Shown here: positions 36,756-45,552 of the stretch, in pieces
Layout of the letters: each line of letters starts with the position of its first letter
Numbering within the stretch: the stretch's first letter is position 1
NCBI RefSeq assembly: GCF_900188355.1
Contig: NZ_FZNX01000005.1
Location: forward strand, 1 to 64,000
From: Lutibacter flavus
Lineage (GTDB): Bacteria > Bacteroidota > Bacteroidia > Flavobacteriales > Flavobacteriaceae
Direction: 5' to 3'
Length of the DNA stretch: 64,000 nt
Translations under genes and position numbers: made by a program
The notes under the pieces: model-generated
What the model was told of the DNA's origin: nothing
What the model saw: only the letters and a program-made list of their open reading frames with translations
Database searches by the model: none

Positions 36756-37742
36756 TTAAATTGAGTCGTGATTTGGATAAACTATACCAGCATCTTTTCT
36801 AATAGCATCAAGTGTTTCCATTAATTTTAAACTGAAAGAATGTGGTAAAATTGGACTTTCTAAAAGGTTGTTATCTAAACATTCCATCAGATGAATAGCC
36901 TCAAATTGATAACCCATATTTGGTCCAGCATCAAAATCTATTAATTGAGTAGTATCATTTTTGTGTAATTCAATTGGTTCGCTTGAAAAACGATGGTATT
37001 TAATGTATCCATTTTCAAAAGCCAAATCAACATCATTTTTATAATTGGCATCAAAACTTGAATTTAACAATGCCATTTCACCGTTTTTATAGCCGAAAAT
37101 TATTGAAATAGTTTCCTCAGATCCAGTTGGACTAAAATGTGCAATCGTTTTAATTTCATTTGGTGTTCCTAAAAAATGGAGCGCTGTAAAAACTGGATAA
37201 ATCCCAATATCTAAAAGAGAACCGCCGCCCAAATCAATATTATAAAGCCTGTTTTTTGGATTGTATTCTCCGTTAAACATAAAATCGGATCTTACAAATT
37301 TCAATTTCCCTAAATTTTCAGTTTTTATAAGTTCGTGAACTTTTAATAATTTGGGTCTAAATGCAACCCAAAATGCTTCCATTAAAAAAGTGTTGTTTGC
37401 TTTTGAAGCAGCAATCATTTGTTTTACTTCTCTCGAATTTATGGCAAACGCTTTTTCGCATAAAACAGCCTTTTTATGGTTTAAACAAAGCAATGTGTGT
37501 TCAAAGTGAAAAGTATGTGGTGTAGCAATATAAACAACATCAACATTTGGGTCTTCCACCATTTTCTGATAAGAGCCATACGCTTTTTCAAAACCGAATT
37601 CAGAAGCAAAATCTTGAGCATTTTCTAAATTTCTTGATGCGGTTGCATATAAGTTTGCATTTGATAAGCCTTTTAATTCTATAGAGAATTTTTTTGCAAT
37701 TCCTCCACAACCTAAAATTGCCCAGTTATATTTTTTCGACAT
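36756..37742 (-). CDS. Gfo/Idh/MocA family oxidoreductase
   Basis: A 328-residue NAD(P)-dependent oxidoreductase related to dihydrodiol/sugar dehydrogenases. The N-terminal motif is WAILGCGGIAKKF, with YIATPHTFH after it. The catalytic-lysine motif reads LCEKAFA, so the usual proline after Lys is replaced by alanine while the lysine is kept. The C-terminal domain has GGGSLLDIGIYPV. Substrate is unknown. It is 11 bp downstream of the beta-propeller lipoprotein gene and probably shares its transcript. Confidence 0.88.
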   Translation of the reverse strand: MSKKYNWAILGCGGIAKKFSIELKGLSNANLYATASRNLENAQDFASEFGFEKAYGSYQKMVEDPNVDVVYIATPHTFHFEHTLLCLNHKKAVLCEKAFAINSREVKQMIAASKANNTFLMEAFWVAFRPKLLKVHELIKTENLGKLKFVRSDFMFNGEYNPKNRLYNIDLGGGSLLDIGIYPVFTALHFLGTPNEIKTIAHFSPTGSEETISIIFGYKNGEMALLNSSFDANYKNDVDLAFENGYIKYHRFSSEPIELHKNDTTQLIDFDAGPNMGYQFEAIHLMECLDNNLLESPILPHSFSLKLMETLDAIRKDAGIVYPNHDSI

Positions 37743-37753
37743 TTATTTAAATT

Positions 37754-38857
37754 TTATTCAACCCAATCTGCAATAAATAAATTTGTATCGTGGGTTCCAT
37801 TATTATTTCTATTTGATGAAAAAACTATTTTTTTACCGTCAGGTGAAAACATTGGGAATGCGTCAAAAACAGTATCAAAAGTAATTTGTTCTAAGTCGGT
37901 ACCATCAACATTTATCATAAATAAATTAAAACTTCTTTTTGATTTATGATTGGAAGAAAATATCACTTTTTTTCCTGAAGGATGGAAAAACGGTGCCCAA
38001 TTAGCACTGCCTAAGTCAGTAATTTTTGTTAATTCGCTACCGTCAATATTGCACGTATACAGTTCCATATTAGTTGGTTGTACTAAGTCTTCGGCCAGTA
38101 AATCTTTATATTCTTTTATTTCTTCATCCGTTTTAGGACGAGAAGAGCGGAAAATTAATTTTGTTCCATCTGGCGAGAAGAAAGCGCCACCATCATAACC
38201 TAATTCATTTGTAACCTGTTTAACATCAGAACCATCAATATTCATTGTGAATAATTCTAAATCACCTGTTCGGGTTGAAGTAAACACAATTTTATCACCT
38301 TTAGGAGAGACCGTAGGCTCAGCATCGTACCCATCTTCAAAAGTTAATTGTTTTAACTGATTTCCTTTTGTGTCTGCAACAAAAATATCAAACCCCTTAT
38401 AAACGGGCCAAATATATTTATTGCCGTAATCTTCTTTTTTTGGTGCTGGCGGACAGTTTTCATCAGCCAAATGGGTAGATGAATAAATGATAGTTTCATC
38501 TCCTGGCAAAAAATAGCTGCAAGTTGTCCTACCTAAACCGGTACTTACTAATTGAGGTTTTTGTCCATTACTTAAATCATCGGTAATATTCATTGTAAAA
38601 ATTTGATCACATTTTAACCCCCAAACGTTGTTAGCCTGAAAAACTAATTTCTTATTATCAAAACTCCAATAAGCTTCTGCATTATCACCTCCAAATGTAA
38701 GTTGCTTTATATTTTTTAAGTGTTTTTCCTGAGGATAATGAAGTGTATTTACAATTTTTGTAGCTCCGGATTTACCATCGTAACTAGTTTTATTTTGTTT
38801 AGATTTACAACCAAAGAATAGAATTGAAAGTAGTATAACGGATATTTTTAGTTTCAT
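37754..38857 (-). CDS. TolB-like (PD40) beta-propeller lipoprotein
   Basis: About 367 residues from the ATG at 38857, which gives a clean lipoprotein signal (MKLKISVILLSILFFGC). The body is six or so PD40/WD40-like blades with repeated FSPDGKKIVFSSNR, DAEPTVSPKGDKIVFTS and ADENCPPAP-type loops. Such propellers bind proteins or peptides in the periplasm. No catalytic domain is attached, unlike prolyl oligopeptidases. A promoter element TATTTTTG lies 19 bp upstream, sharing the divergent region with dus. Confidence 0.85.
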   Translation of the reverse strand: MKLKISVILLSILFFGCKSKQNKTSYDGKSGATKIVNTLHYPQEKHLKNIKQLTFGGDNAEAYWSFDNKKLVFQANNVWGLKCDQIFTMNITDDLSNGQKPQLVSTGLGRTTCSYFLPGDETIIYSSTHLADENCPPAPKKEDYGNKYIWPVYKGFDIFVADTKGNQLKQLTFEDGYDAEPTVSPKGDKIVFTSTRTGDLELFTMNIDGSDVKQVTNELGYDGGAFFSPDGTKLIFRSSRPKTDEEIKEYKDLLAEDLVQPTNMELYTCNIDGSELTKITDLGSANWAPFFHPSGKKVIFSSNHKSKRSFNLFMINVDGTDLEQITFDTVFDAFPMFSPDGKKIVFSSNRNNNGTHDTNLFIADWVE

Positions 38858-38875
38858 AATAAATTTGTTAGGTTT

Positions 38876-38883
38876 CAAAAATA
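38876..38883 (-). promoter_or_regulatory. -7 promoter element of the PD40 lipoprotein gene
   Basis: TATTTTTG on the minus strand, 18 bp before the ATG at 38857. It supports that start over the upstream one at 38878, which lies inside the element. Confidence 0.55.
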
Positions 38884-38901
38884 CAATTTTATGAATGAAT
38901 C

Positions 38902-38929
38902 TTGAAATAATTAAAATTATGTATTTTTG
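38902..38929 (+). promoter_or_regulatory. Promoter of dus
   Basis: TTG at 38902-38904, a 17-bp spacer and TATTTTTG at 38922-38929: a full match to the flavobacterial TTG-N17-TAnnTTTG consensus. The TTG start codon of dus follows 18 bp later. Confidence 0.75.
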
Positions 38930-38947
38930 CGCACTTAAAATTTTGTT

Positions 38948-39928
38948 TTGGTAAAAATAGGAGACATAGAATTAAATGATTTTCCGCTGTTGCTGGCACC
39001 AATGGAAGACGTGAGCGATCCGCCGTTTAGAGCATTGTGCAAAGAACAAGGGGCAGATGTGGTATATACTGAATTTATTTCTAGTGAAGGATTAATTCGA
39101 GATGCAGCAAAAAGTAGAAAAAAACTGGATATTTATGAAAAAGAGCGTCCAGTTGGTATTCAAATTTTTGGAGCCAATTTAGAATCTATGCTTAGAACTG
39201 TTGAAATTGTTGAACAGTCAAATCCAGATATTATTGATATTAATTTTGGTTGCCCAGTTAAAAAAGTGGTGAGCAAAGGTGCTGGAGCAGGTATTTTAAA
39301 AGACATCGATTTAATGGTGAGTTTAACAGAGGCTATGGTCAAACACACCAAATTACCAATAACAGTAAAAACTCGTTTAGGTTGGGACGAATCTTCAATA
39401 AAAATTGTTGAAGTTGCCGAACGTTTGCAAGATGTTGGCTGCAAAGCAATATCTATTCATGGTAGAACCAGAGCTCAAATGTATAAAGGAAATGCAACTT
39501 GGGCACCAATAGCTGATGTGAAAAATAACTCTAGAATGCACATTCCTGTTTTTGGTAATGGAGATGTAAATTCACCTGAAAGAGCTATGGAAATGCGAGA
39601 CAAATTTGGGCTGGATGGCGCAATGATTGGTAGAGCAAGTATTGGAAATCCTTGGTTTTTTAAACAAGTAAAACACTTTTTTGAAACAGGTGAGCACTTA
39701 CCTGAAATTACAATTGCTGATCGGGTTGAAATGGCAAAACGTCACTTACAAATGGAAATTGACTGGAAAGAAAGTGAAATTGTAGGTGTAATGGAAACGA
39801 GAAGACATTATACAAATTACTTTAAGGGAATTCCTCATTTTAAAGAGTACCGTTTAAAAATGGTAACATCAGATTCGGCGAAAGATGTTTTTGATGTTTT
39901 TGATGAAGTAATTCAGAAGTTTGCATAA
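38948..39928 (+). CDS. dusB: tRNA-dihydrouridine synthase
   Basis: A 326-residue FMN enzyme that reduces uridine in the tRNA D-loop. Signatures are APMEDVSDPPFRALC, the catalytic Cys in NFGCPVKKVVSKGAG, TVKTRLGWD, IHGRTRAQMYKG and the FMN-binding GNGDV and MIGRASIGNPW. The start is a TTG at 38948: it gives MVKIGDIELNDFPLLLAP, the usual family N-terminus, and lies just after a consensus promoter. The gene is 9 bp before a propeller lipoprotein gene. Assignment to DusB rather than another Dus paralogue is by overall similarity. Confidence 0.94.
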   Translation: MVKIGDIELNDFPLLLAPMEDVSDPPFRALCKEQGADVVYTEFISSEGLIRDAAKSRKKLDIYEKERPVGIQIFGANLESMLRTVEIVEQSNPDIIDINFGCPVKKVVSKGAGAGILKDIDLMVSLTEAMVKHTKLPITVKTRLGWDESSIKIVEVAERLQDVGCKAISIHGRTRAQMYKGNATWAPIADVKNNSRMHIPVFGNGDVNSPERAMEMRDKFGLDGAMIGRASIGNPWFFKQVKHFFETGEHLPEITIADRVEMAKRHLQMEIDWKESEIVGVMETRRHYTNYFKGIPHFKEYRLKMVTSDSAKDVFDVFDEVIQKFA

Positions 39929-39937
39929 TTTTATGCT

Positions 39938-40657
39938 ATGAAAAATACAGTTGTGTTTATTGTTATAATTGTAATGATATTTTCTTGTAATTTTAATATA
40001 AAGTCTTCCAATGAACTAGTAGTTTTAGAGGAAATAAAATTAAATATTAAAGAACCTTCTGGCATTACCTATTATAAAAATCATTTATATATTGCTAGCG
40101 ATTATAATGGATTGGTGTACAAAACCAATTTAAAAGGAGAAATTGTAAAAAAAATCCCAACAGATTTTACCGATATAGAAGGCGTTGCTATGGATAAAAA
40201 TGGAAATTTATTTGTTGTAAACGAGAATAAAAGAACATTTGTAAAATTAAAGTTGAACGGTGAAACGGATAAAAAATATAAGATAAAAGGAAGGCAGAAA
40301 CAGCATAATAGCGGTTTAGAAGGTGTTTGTTATTCTAAAAAATTAGATTGTTTTTTTATAGTCAACGAAAGTTTACCTAGAGAAGTAATGAAAATTTCAA
40401 GAAAGGGAAAAGAAAAGGAATCCTTTAAAATTGATTTTGCAAATGATTTATCTGGAATTTGTTTTGATGAAAAAACGAAGAATATTTGGATTGTTAGCGA
40501 TGAATCTCAAAAAATTTATGAGGTTTCAACTAAAGGGGTTAAACTAAAAGATTATAAAATACCTGTTAACAAAGCCGAAGGAATTACTATTAATAAAGAT
40601 AAAATTTATGTTGTTAGTGATGCTGAAAACAAACTGTATGTTTTAAAAAAACCGTAA
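39938..40657 (+). CDS. SdiA-regulated-domain beta-propeller lipoprotein
   Basis: A 239-residue lipoprotein: signal MKNTVVFIVIIVMIFSC with the lipid Cys at about residue 17. It then has a beta-propeller of the SdiA-regulated (YjiK) family, with repeating EPSGITYYKNHLYIAS, DIEGVAMDKNGNLFVV, GLEGVCYS, LSGICFDEKTKNIWIVSD and AEGITI patterns. It resembles strictosidine-synthase/esterase-like propellers, but no catalytic residues can be assigned. It follows dus by 9 bp on the same strand and converges with the permease gene. Confidence 0.82.
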   Translation: MKNTVVFIVIIVMIFSCNFNIKSSNELVVLEEIKLNIKEPSGITYYKNHLYIASDYNGLVYKTNLKGEIVKKIPTDFTDIEGVAMDKNGNLFVVNENKRTFVKLKLNGETDKKYKIKGRQKQHNSGLEGVCYSKKLDCFFIVNESLPREVMKISRKGKEKESFKIDFANDLSGICFDEKTKNIWIVSDESQKIYEVSTKGVKLKDYKIPVNKAEGITINKDKIYVVSDAENKLYVLKKP

Positions 40658-40662
40658 TAAAA

Positions 40663-41865
40663 TTATTCCACTAACTTTTTAGAAATTCTGCTACTTGCAA
40701 TTTTTGAAGCGATAAAACCTAAAACTAAAATTGTTATAATTACAGAAAATAAGTTGTAAAACGTAAATTCTACAGGATAAGCAAGGTGTTGTGTAATCAT
40801 AAATAATTGAAACTTTTTTTGAAGCAACACCAAAATTACTCCAATTGAAAGCCCAATAATTAACCCGAATAGCGATAACAAAAAGCCTTGTAAAATAAAT
40901 ACGCGCTTAATGTCTTTTATAGTTGCTCCTAAATTATATAATGTTTTTAGGTTGTCCTTTTTATCTAAAATCATCATAATTATTGCGCCAATTACATTGA
41001 ACAAAGCAATAATTAAAATAAGTGTAAAAATTAAATAAGATGCTAAGTTTTCAGTATTTAACATTTTATAAAATACGGCATTTAACTGTTCTCTGGTTTC
41101 AATGTTAAAATCGGCTCCTAATTTATTTTTAAGTTCAGAAATTATGGTTGCTCTATCATCAATATCTTTAACTTTAAACTCAATAGCTGAAATTTGTTCT
41201 GTTTGATAATTCAATAAAATTTGTGCTAATTCTAATGTAATAAATGTATATTTTTTATCAATTTCATCTGTTAAAGCAAATATGCCAATTGGCTGAGCTT
41301 CTATTTGATTAAAAGCATTATTTGGATTAATAGCATATCCTTTACCAGGTTTTGGAACATAAATTTTTAAAGGCTCACTAAAATAAAATACCCCAACAGT
41401 TAAAATATTGGAAATGCCATTTCCAATTACAGCTCCATTAGGAATGTTTTTATCTAACCAAGTGCCAACATAAACTGTAGAATCAATTTTATTTACTTTG
41501 GTGTAATTGGAGTCGACACCTTTAATATAAGCAATATGTGTTTTTTTGTTAAATTCAAAAAAAGCCCGTTCTTCAATTACTTTTGAATAGGAGGCAATAC
41601 CTTGTTGATGATCAATTTTTTCTTGAAGTTCACTATTAAAAAGAAATGATTTTCCTTTAACCGGTGTAATTTTCACATCAGGATCAGAAGTATTTAAAAA
41701 GCCAACACTAAACGCTCTTAAACCCGAAAAACCTGATAATACTATAAACAACGCTAAGGTGCCAATTACAACACCAATTGCAGCAATTATTGTAATAATG
41801 TTAATTGTGTTATTGCTGCTTTTAGAAAATAAATACCGTTTAGCTATGTATAAGGAAAAATTCAA
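40663..41865 (-). CDS. FtsX-like ABC transporter permease (LolC/LolE type)
   Basis: A 400-residue inner-membrane protein. One N-terminal helix (about residues 22-48, IITIIAAIGVVIGTLALFIVLSG) precedes a periplasmic domain of some 230 residues. Three C-terminal helices follow in the FtsX/MacB layout. The pattern fits lipoprotein-releasing permeases that pass outer-membrane lipoproteins to a chaperone. The ATPase is not adjacent. It lies 1 bp after rbfA, a linkage that seems to be only transcriptional. MacB-like export is an alternative. Confidence 0.85.
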   Translation of the reverse strand: MNFSLYIAKRYLFSKSSNNTINIITIIAAIGVVIGTLALFIVLSGFSGLRAFSVGFLNTSDPDVKITPVKGKSFLFNSELQEKIDHQQGIASYSKVIEERAFFEFNKKTHIAYIKGVDSNYTKVNKIDSTVYVGTWLDKNIPNGAVIGNGISNILTVGVFYFSEPLKIYVPKPGKGYAINPNNAFNQIEAQPIGIFALTDEIDKKYTFITLELAQILLNYQTEQISAIEFKVKDIDDRATIISELKNKLGADFNIETREQLNAVFYKMLNTENLASYLIFTLILIIALFNVIGAIIMMILDKKDNLKTLYNLGATIKDIKRVFILQGFLLSLFGLIIGLSIGVILVLLQKKFQLFMITQHLAYPVEFTFYNLFSVIITILVLGFIASKIASSRISKKLVE

Positions 41866-41866
41866 G

Positions 41867-42259
41867 TTATTGTTTTTGACGATTGTCTAAAATATCTGGA
41901 TTTTTAATTGGATTTCCTTTTTTTCCTTGTAAAGCATTATCAATATCTTCAATATAATCTAAGCTATCATCAATAAAAAACAACAATTCTGGCATACGTC
42001 TTAATTGATTTCGAGTACGTTTTGCCATTTCATATCTAATTGTAGCTGTATTTTCTTTTACTCCTTTTAATATAATTTCCCTTTTTAATTGTGGAAAAAC
42101 ACTAATATATACTTTAGCCTGCCCTAAATCTGAGGTAACTTGTACTTTGGTAACAGATATAATTATTCCCTTCATTCCGTCCTGCGCAGCGTGTTGTAAA
42201 ACATCGGCTAAGTCTTTTTGTAAAACTCCTGCTATTTTTTTTTGTCTGTTTGTTTCCAT
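41867..42259 (-). CDS. rbfA: Ribosome-binding factor A
   Basis: A 130-residue KH-like protein that assists 16S rRNA 5' end maturation in the 30S subunit. The METNRQKKIAGVLQKDLADVL start, VTKVQVTSDLGQAKVYISVFP and KRTRNQLRRMPELLFFIDDSLDY are typical. It is followed 1 bp later by a permease gene. A TATCTTTG promoter element ends only four bases before its ATG, so the mRNA may have almost no leader. Confidence 0.95.
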   Translation of the reverse strand: METNRQKKIAGVLQKDLADVLQHAAQDGMKGIIISVTKVQVTSDLGQAKVYISVFPQLKREIILKGVKENTATIRYEMAKRTRNQLRRMPELLFFIDDSLDYIEDIDNALQGKKGNPIKNPDILDNRQKQ

Positions 42260-42263
42260 AGTG

Positions 42264-42271
42264 CAAAGATA
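42264..42271 (-). promoter_or_regulatory. -7 promoter element of rbfA
   Basis: TATCTTTG on the minus strand followed by CACT and then the ATG. It implies a leaderless or nearly leaderless transcript if the element is used. No TTG element is visible at normal spacing. Confidence 0.45.
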
Positions 42272-42409
42272 ATAGTTAAATGTACATAATTTTTGTTTGT
42301 TGGTTTTTAATTTAAATCCATAATATAATATACCAATTAATAATTTAAACAGATTATTTCAAGCATTATTTTTTAAATTTGAGATGCTATTTATTAAAAT
42401 AATGAAATT

Positions 42410-42859
42410 ATGCAACGCAACTTATTTTTAATAAACTCCTTAATTATTTTTTTTGGAGCAAGTTATTTTATTTTTTCGGGCTCAGTTATATTAACTAAAC
42501 CATTTATAGAGGTAATAGGAATGCCTTTTGGAACTGTAATTACCTGGTTAGGATTAATTGCATTTCAAATTATAATTTATTTTATTATTAAAAGAAATTC
42601 AATTATTAAAGTTTTCAATTATTATAGAATAATTTTTAAAATTTGTATTATTATAGCTTGTTTTTGGGGGTTTATTGGATATTTTTTGGCAAATAATTGG
42701 GCCTATAATTTTTCAAATAGTGAAATGTTTAGAGGAGGAGAAAAAGCGGCTACATTATTTTGGAATTTCACATTCTTTTTATTGATTTTTCCAATTGCCA
42801 TTGTTCTAATTTATGGAGTGCAATCCTTTCTTTTATTGTTTAAGAAGAAACAACGCTAG
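42410..42859 (+). CDS. Hypothetical four-helix membrane protein
   Basis: A 149-residue protein, almost entirely hydrophobic, with four predicted helices at about residues 5-28, 38-58, 75-95 and 118-142. It ends in a basic tail FKKKQR. Aromatic residues are common and no catalytic motif is seen. I do not recognise the family. It is divergent from rbfA and 70 bp before ftsX, and may be in its own transcript. Confidence 0.65.
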   Translation: MQRNLFLINSLIIFFGASYFIFSGSVILTKPFIEVIGMPFGTVITWLGLIAFQIIIYFIIKRNSIIKVFNYYRIIFKICIIIACFWGFIGYFLANNWAYNFSNSEMFRGGEKAATLFWNFTFFLLIFPIAIVLIYGVQSFLLLFKKKQR

Positions 42860-42929
42860 TTTTGTAATTAATCCATAAAACCATTCATCAACAATTTGTA
42901 TATTGCAATCTAATTAATAAAAAATACTT

Positions 42930-43808
42930 TTGAATAATTCATTTGAAAAATATCAGAAAAGAAGATTACGATCGTCCTACTTTTCAGTGATAATAAGTAT
43001 TGCTTTGGTGTTGTTTTTAGTTGGTTTTTTAGGTCTTATTTTATTGAAAACCAACAGTATTACAAAGCATTTCAAAGAAAAAGTTGCACTAACAATTTTT
43101 TTAACTGACAAGGCAAAATCAAATGATGTAGAAATTTTGCAAGCTGAATTAAAAAAGGCTGAGTATTCAAAAGAAGTAACGTATGTTTCAAAAAAAGAAG
43201 CTGCTGAAAAATATTCAGAAGAAATAGGAGAAGAGTTTGTAGACTTTTTAGGTGATAATCCATTAAAAAATGCCATTGACGTAAGTTTAAAATCGGAGTT
43301 TGTAACACCCGAAAAAATGGCTGAAATTGAAAAGCAACTATTAAATAGAAGTATTGTTGCTGAAGTTGTTTATGACAAACCTTTAATAGAATTACTTACA
43401 AAAAATATCAGCCGCATTAGCTTTTGGATGCTCTTATTTAGCTCATTATTCACCTTAATTGCAGTAGTTTTAATCAATAGTTCAATTAGACTTTCTGTTT
43501 ATTCAAAAAGGTTTACTATTAAAACTATGCAAATGGTTGGAGCAACAAAAGGATTTATTAGAAAGCCATTTATTTTGCAAAGTATTAAATTGGGTGTTTT
43601 AGGAGCAATAGTTTCAATTTTGGGCTTATTAATTTTTATATTTTATGTAAATAAAATGGTTCCAGAAATTGAATTATTAGCCGATTATAAAGTACTCGCT
43701 TTATTATTTGCATTTATTATTACAATGGGAATACTAATTTCTTGGATTAGTACGTTTTTTGCTACACAACGTTTTTTAAATTTAAGAACAGACGAACTTT
43801 ATTATTAA
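42930..43808 (+). CDS. ftsX: Cell division protein FtsX
   Basis: A 292-residue inner-membrane protein: one helix near the N-terminus (about residues 20-42), an extracytoplasmic domain (KVALTIFLTD... EVVYDKPLIELLTKN), and three further helices. FtsX pairs with the ATPase FtsE and governs peptidoglycan hydrolases at the septum; ftsE is not in the window. It starts at a TTG (MNNSFEKYQKRRLRSSYFS), which matches the family N-terminus. It leads the DUF3098-uppP-truB run, with a 4-bp gap to the next gene. Confidence 0.93.
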   Translation: MNNSFEKYQKRRLRSSYFSVIISIALVLFLVGFLGLILLKTNSITKHFKEKVALTIFLTDKAKSNDVEILQAELKKAEYSKEVTYVSKKEAAEKYSEEIGEEFVDFLGDNPLKNAIDVSLKSEFVTPEKMAEIEKQLLNRSIVAEVVYDKPLIELLTKNISRISFWMLLFSSLFTLIAVVLINSSIRLSVYSKRFTIKTMQMVGATKGFIRKPFILQSIKLGVLGAIVSILGLLIFIFYVNKMVPEIELLADYKVLALLFAFIITMGILISWISTFFATQRFLNLRTDELYY

Positions 43809-43812
43809 AATA

Positions 43813-44058
43813 ATGAATAAGAAAAAAGAAGAAAATAAGAGCGAATTCCTTTTTGGTAAAAAGAATTATACAATAATGTTAATTGGAATAGCAATTATAG
43901 CATTGGGCTTTATCTTAATGGCAGGAGGCGGAAGTGATGATCCAGCAATATTTAATGAGGATATTTATAATTTTAGAAGAATTCGTTTAGCACCTACTTT
44001 AGTTCTTATTGGATTAGCAGTTGAGATTTACGCTATTATCGTGAAATCTAAAAAATAA
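43813..44058 (+). CDS. DUF3098 family membrane protein
   Basis: An 81-residue protein with two transmembrane helices (about residues 18-37 and 58-76). Between them is a conserved acidic loop with GGGSDDPAIFNEDIYNFRRIRLAP, given here only as its key residues G-G-x-S-D-D-P and R-R-I-R-L-A-P. This is the DUF3098 family, confined to Bacteroidota and usually between ftsX and uppP as here. Function is unknown; position suggests a link to division or envelope synthesis. It starts 4 bp after ftsX and is 1 bp before uppP. Confidence 0.9.
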   Translation: MNKKKEENKSEFLFGKKNYTIMLIGIAIIALGFILMAGGGSDDPAIFNEDIYNFRRIRLAPTLVLIGLAVEIYAIIVKSKK

Positions 44059-44059
44059 C

Positions 44060-44857
44060 ATGAATTATTTTGAAGCATTAATCTTAGGGATTATTCAGGG
44101 ATTAACAGAGTTTTTACCAGTTTCATCTAGTGGACATTTAGAAATTGCAAAAGCAATTTTAGGAGATCAATCTTTACCTAGTGAAAGTTTAACGGTTACA
44201 GTGGTGCTGCATTTTGCAACTGCACTTAGCACTTTGGTCGTTTTTAGAAATGAAGTATTTCAAATTATAAAAGGATTGTTTCAATTTAAATGGAACGAAG
44301 AATTGCAATTTTCTTTAAAAATAATTTTGTCAATGGTACCAGCGGTAATTGCTGGACTTTTTTTTGAAAAAGAATTTGAGCAATTTTTTGGAGGTAAAAT
44401 TTTACTTGTTGGTTTTATGCTAATTATTACTGCATTACTTTTATTATTTGCGGATAAAGCTAAAGATACTTCAAAAGATGTTACTTTTTTTAATGCTATG
44501 GTTGTTGGTATTTCACAAGCTTTAGCAATATTGCCTGGTATTTCTAGATCTGGAGCAACAATATCCTCGGCGGTTTTGCTGGGGATTGATAAAACAAAAG
44601 CAGCTAGATTTTCATTTTTAATGGTGGTTCCACTAATTTTTGGAAAAATTGGAAAAGATGTTTTAGCAGGATCAATTAGTTTTGAAGGGCATAAAGTAGG
44701 TGTATTAATTGTTGGCTTTATTGCCGCATTTATTTCAGGATTATTTGCTTGTAAATGGATGATTGCAATCGTTAAAAAAAGCAAGCTTTCATATTTTGCT
44801 TTGTATTGCTTTATTGTTGGTGTAATTGCAATTGGTGTTACTTTAATAAATAATTAA
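44060..44857 (+). CDS. uppP: Undecaprenyl-diphosphatase
   Basis: A 265-residue, eight-helix BacA-family phosphatase that recycles the undecaprenyl-diphosphate lipid carrier for peptidoglycan and other polysaccharides. The catalytic motifs are GLTEFLPVSSSGHLE (with its Glu and Ser) and ILPGISRSGATIS. It belongs to the ftsX-DUF3098-uppP-truB run and overlaps the truB start by one base. Confidence 0.96.
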   Translation: MNYFEALILGIIQGLTEFLPVSSSGHLEIAKAILGDQSLPSESLTVTVVLHFATALSTLVVFRNEVFQIIKGLFQFKWNEELQFSLKIILSMVPAVIAGLFFEKEFEQFFGGKILLVGFMLIITALLLLFADKAKDTSKDVTFFNAMVVGISQALAILPGISRSGATISSAVLLGIDKTKAARFSFLMVVPLIFGKIGKDVLAGSISFEGHKVGVLIVGFIAAFISGLFACKWMIAIVKKSKLSYFALYCFIVGVIAIGVTLINN

Positions 44858-45540
44858 TGACTTTAGAAGATTATACAAACGGACAGATTTTATTAATAGA
44901 TAAGCCATTAAACTGGACTTCTTTTCAAGTTGTAAATAAGTTACGTTGGCATATTAGACAGCAATTTAAAATTAAAAAAATTAAAGTTGGTCACGCAGGT
45001 ACTTTAGATCCATTGGCGACTGGTTTGTTAATAATTTGCACTGGAAAATTCACAAAAAAAATTGATGAATATCAAGGGCAAATAAAAGAATATACGGGCG
45101 AAATTACTTTGGGAGCTACGACTCCAAGTTTTGATTTGGAAACTGAAATAAATGAAACCTTTCCAACAAATCATATAACCGAAGCGTTAATTCACGAAAC
45201 AACAAAACAGTTTATTGGAGAAATTGATCAGGTTCCGCCAATTTTTTCAGCTTTAAAAAAAGATGGAGTTCGGCTTTATGATATTGCCAGAGCTGGGGAG
45301 ACGACTGAAATTAAATCGAGGAAAATTACAATTTCAGCATTTGAAATTACTAATATTAATTTGCCTAAAGTTAATTTTAGAGTTGTTTGTAGTAAAGGAA
45401 CTTACATTCGTTCACTTGCAAATGACTTTGGTAAAGCATTAAACTCTGGTGGCCACTTATCGGAATTAAGAAGAACAAAAATTGGAGCGTTTAAAGTTGA
45501 AGATGGTATAACTATTGATGAGTTTATTGCTAATATTTAG
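44857..45540 (+). CDS. truB: tRNA pseudouridine-55 synthase
   Basis: A 227-residue TruB enzyme that isomerises U55 in the tRNA T-loop. The catalytic Asp lies in HAGTLDPLATGLL. Other family residues are DKPLNWTSFQVVNKLR, QVPPIFSALKKDG and KGTYIRSLANDFG. There is no C-terminal PUA extension, giving a short form usual in Bacteroidota. It overlaps uppP by one base and is 12 bp before an outer-membrane protein gene. Confidence 0.95.
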   Translation: MTLEDYTNGQILLIDKPLNWTSFQVVNKLRWHIRQQFKIKKIKVGHAGTLDPLATGLLIICTGKFTKKIDEYQGQIKEYTGEITLGATTPSFDLETEINETFPTNHITEALIHETTKQFIGEIDQVPPIFSALKKDGVRLYDIARAGETTEIKSRKITISAFEITNINLPKVNFRVVCSKGTYIRSLANDFGKALNSGGHLSELRRTKIGAFKVEDGITIDEFIANI

Positions 45541-45552
45541 GCAATAAGTTTT

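Noticed and set aside
44281-44784. 167-residue minus-strand frame opposite uppP
   Set aside because: Complete overlap with a certain gene; low-complexity shadow sequence.
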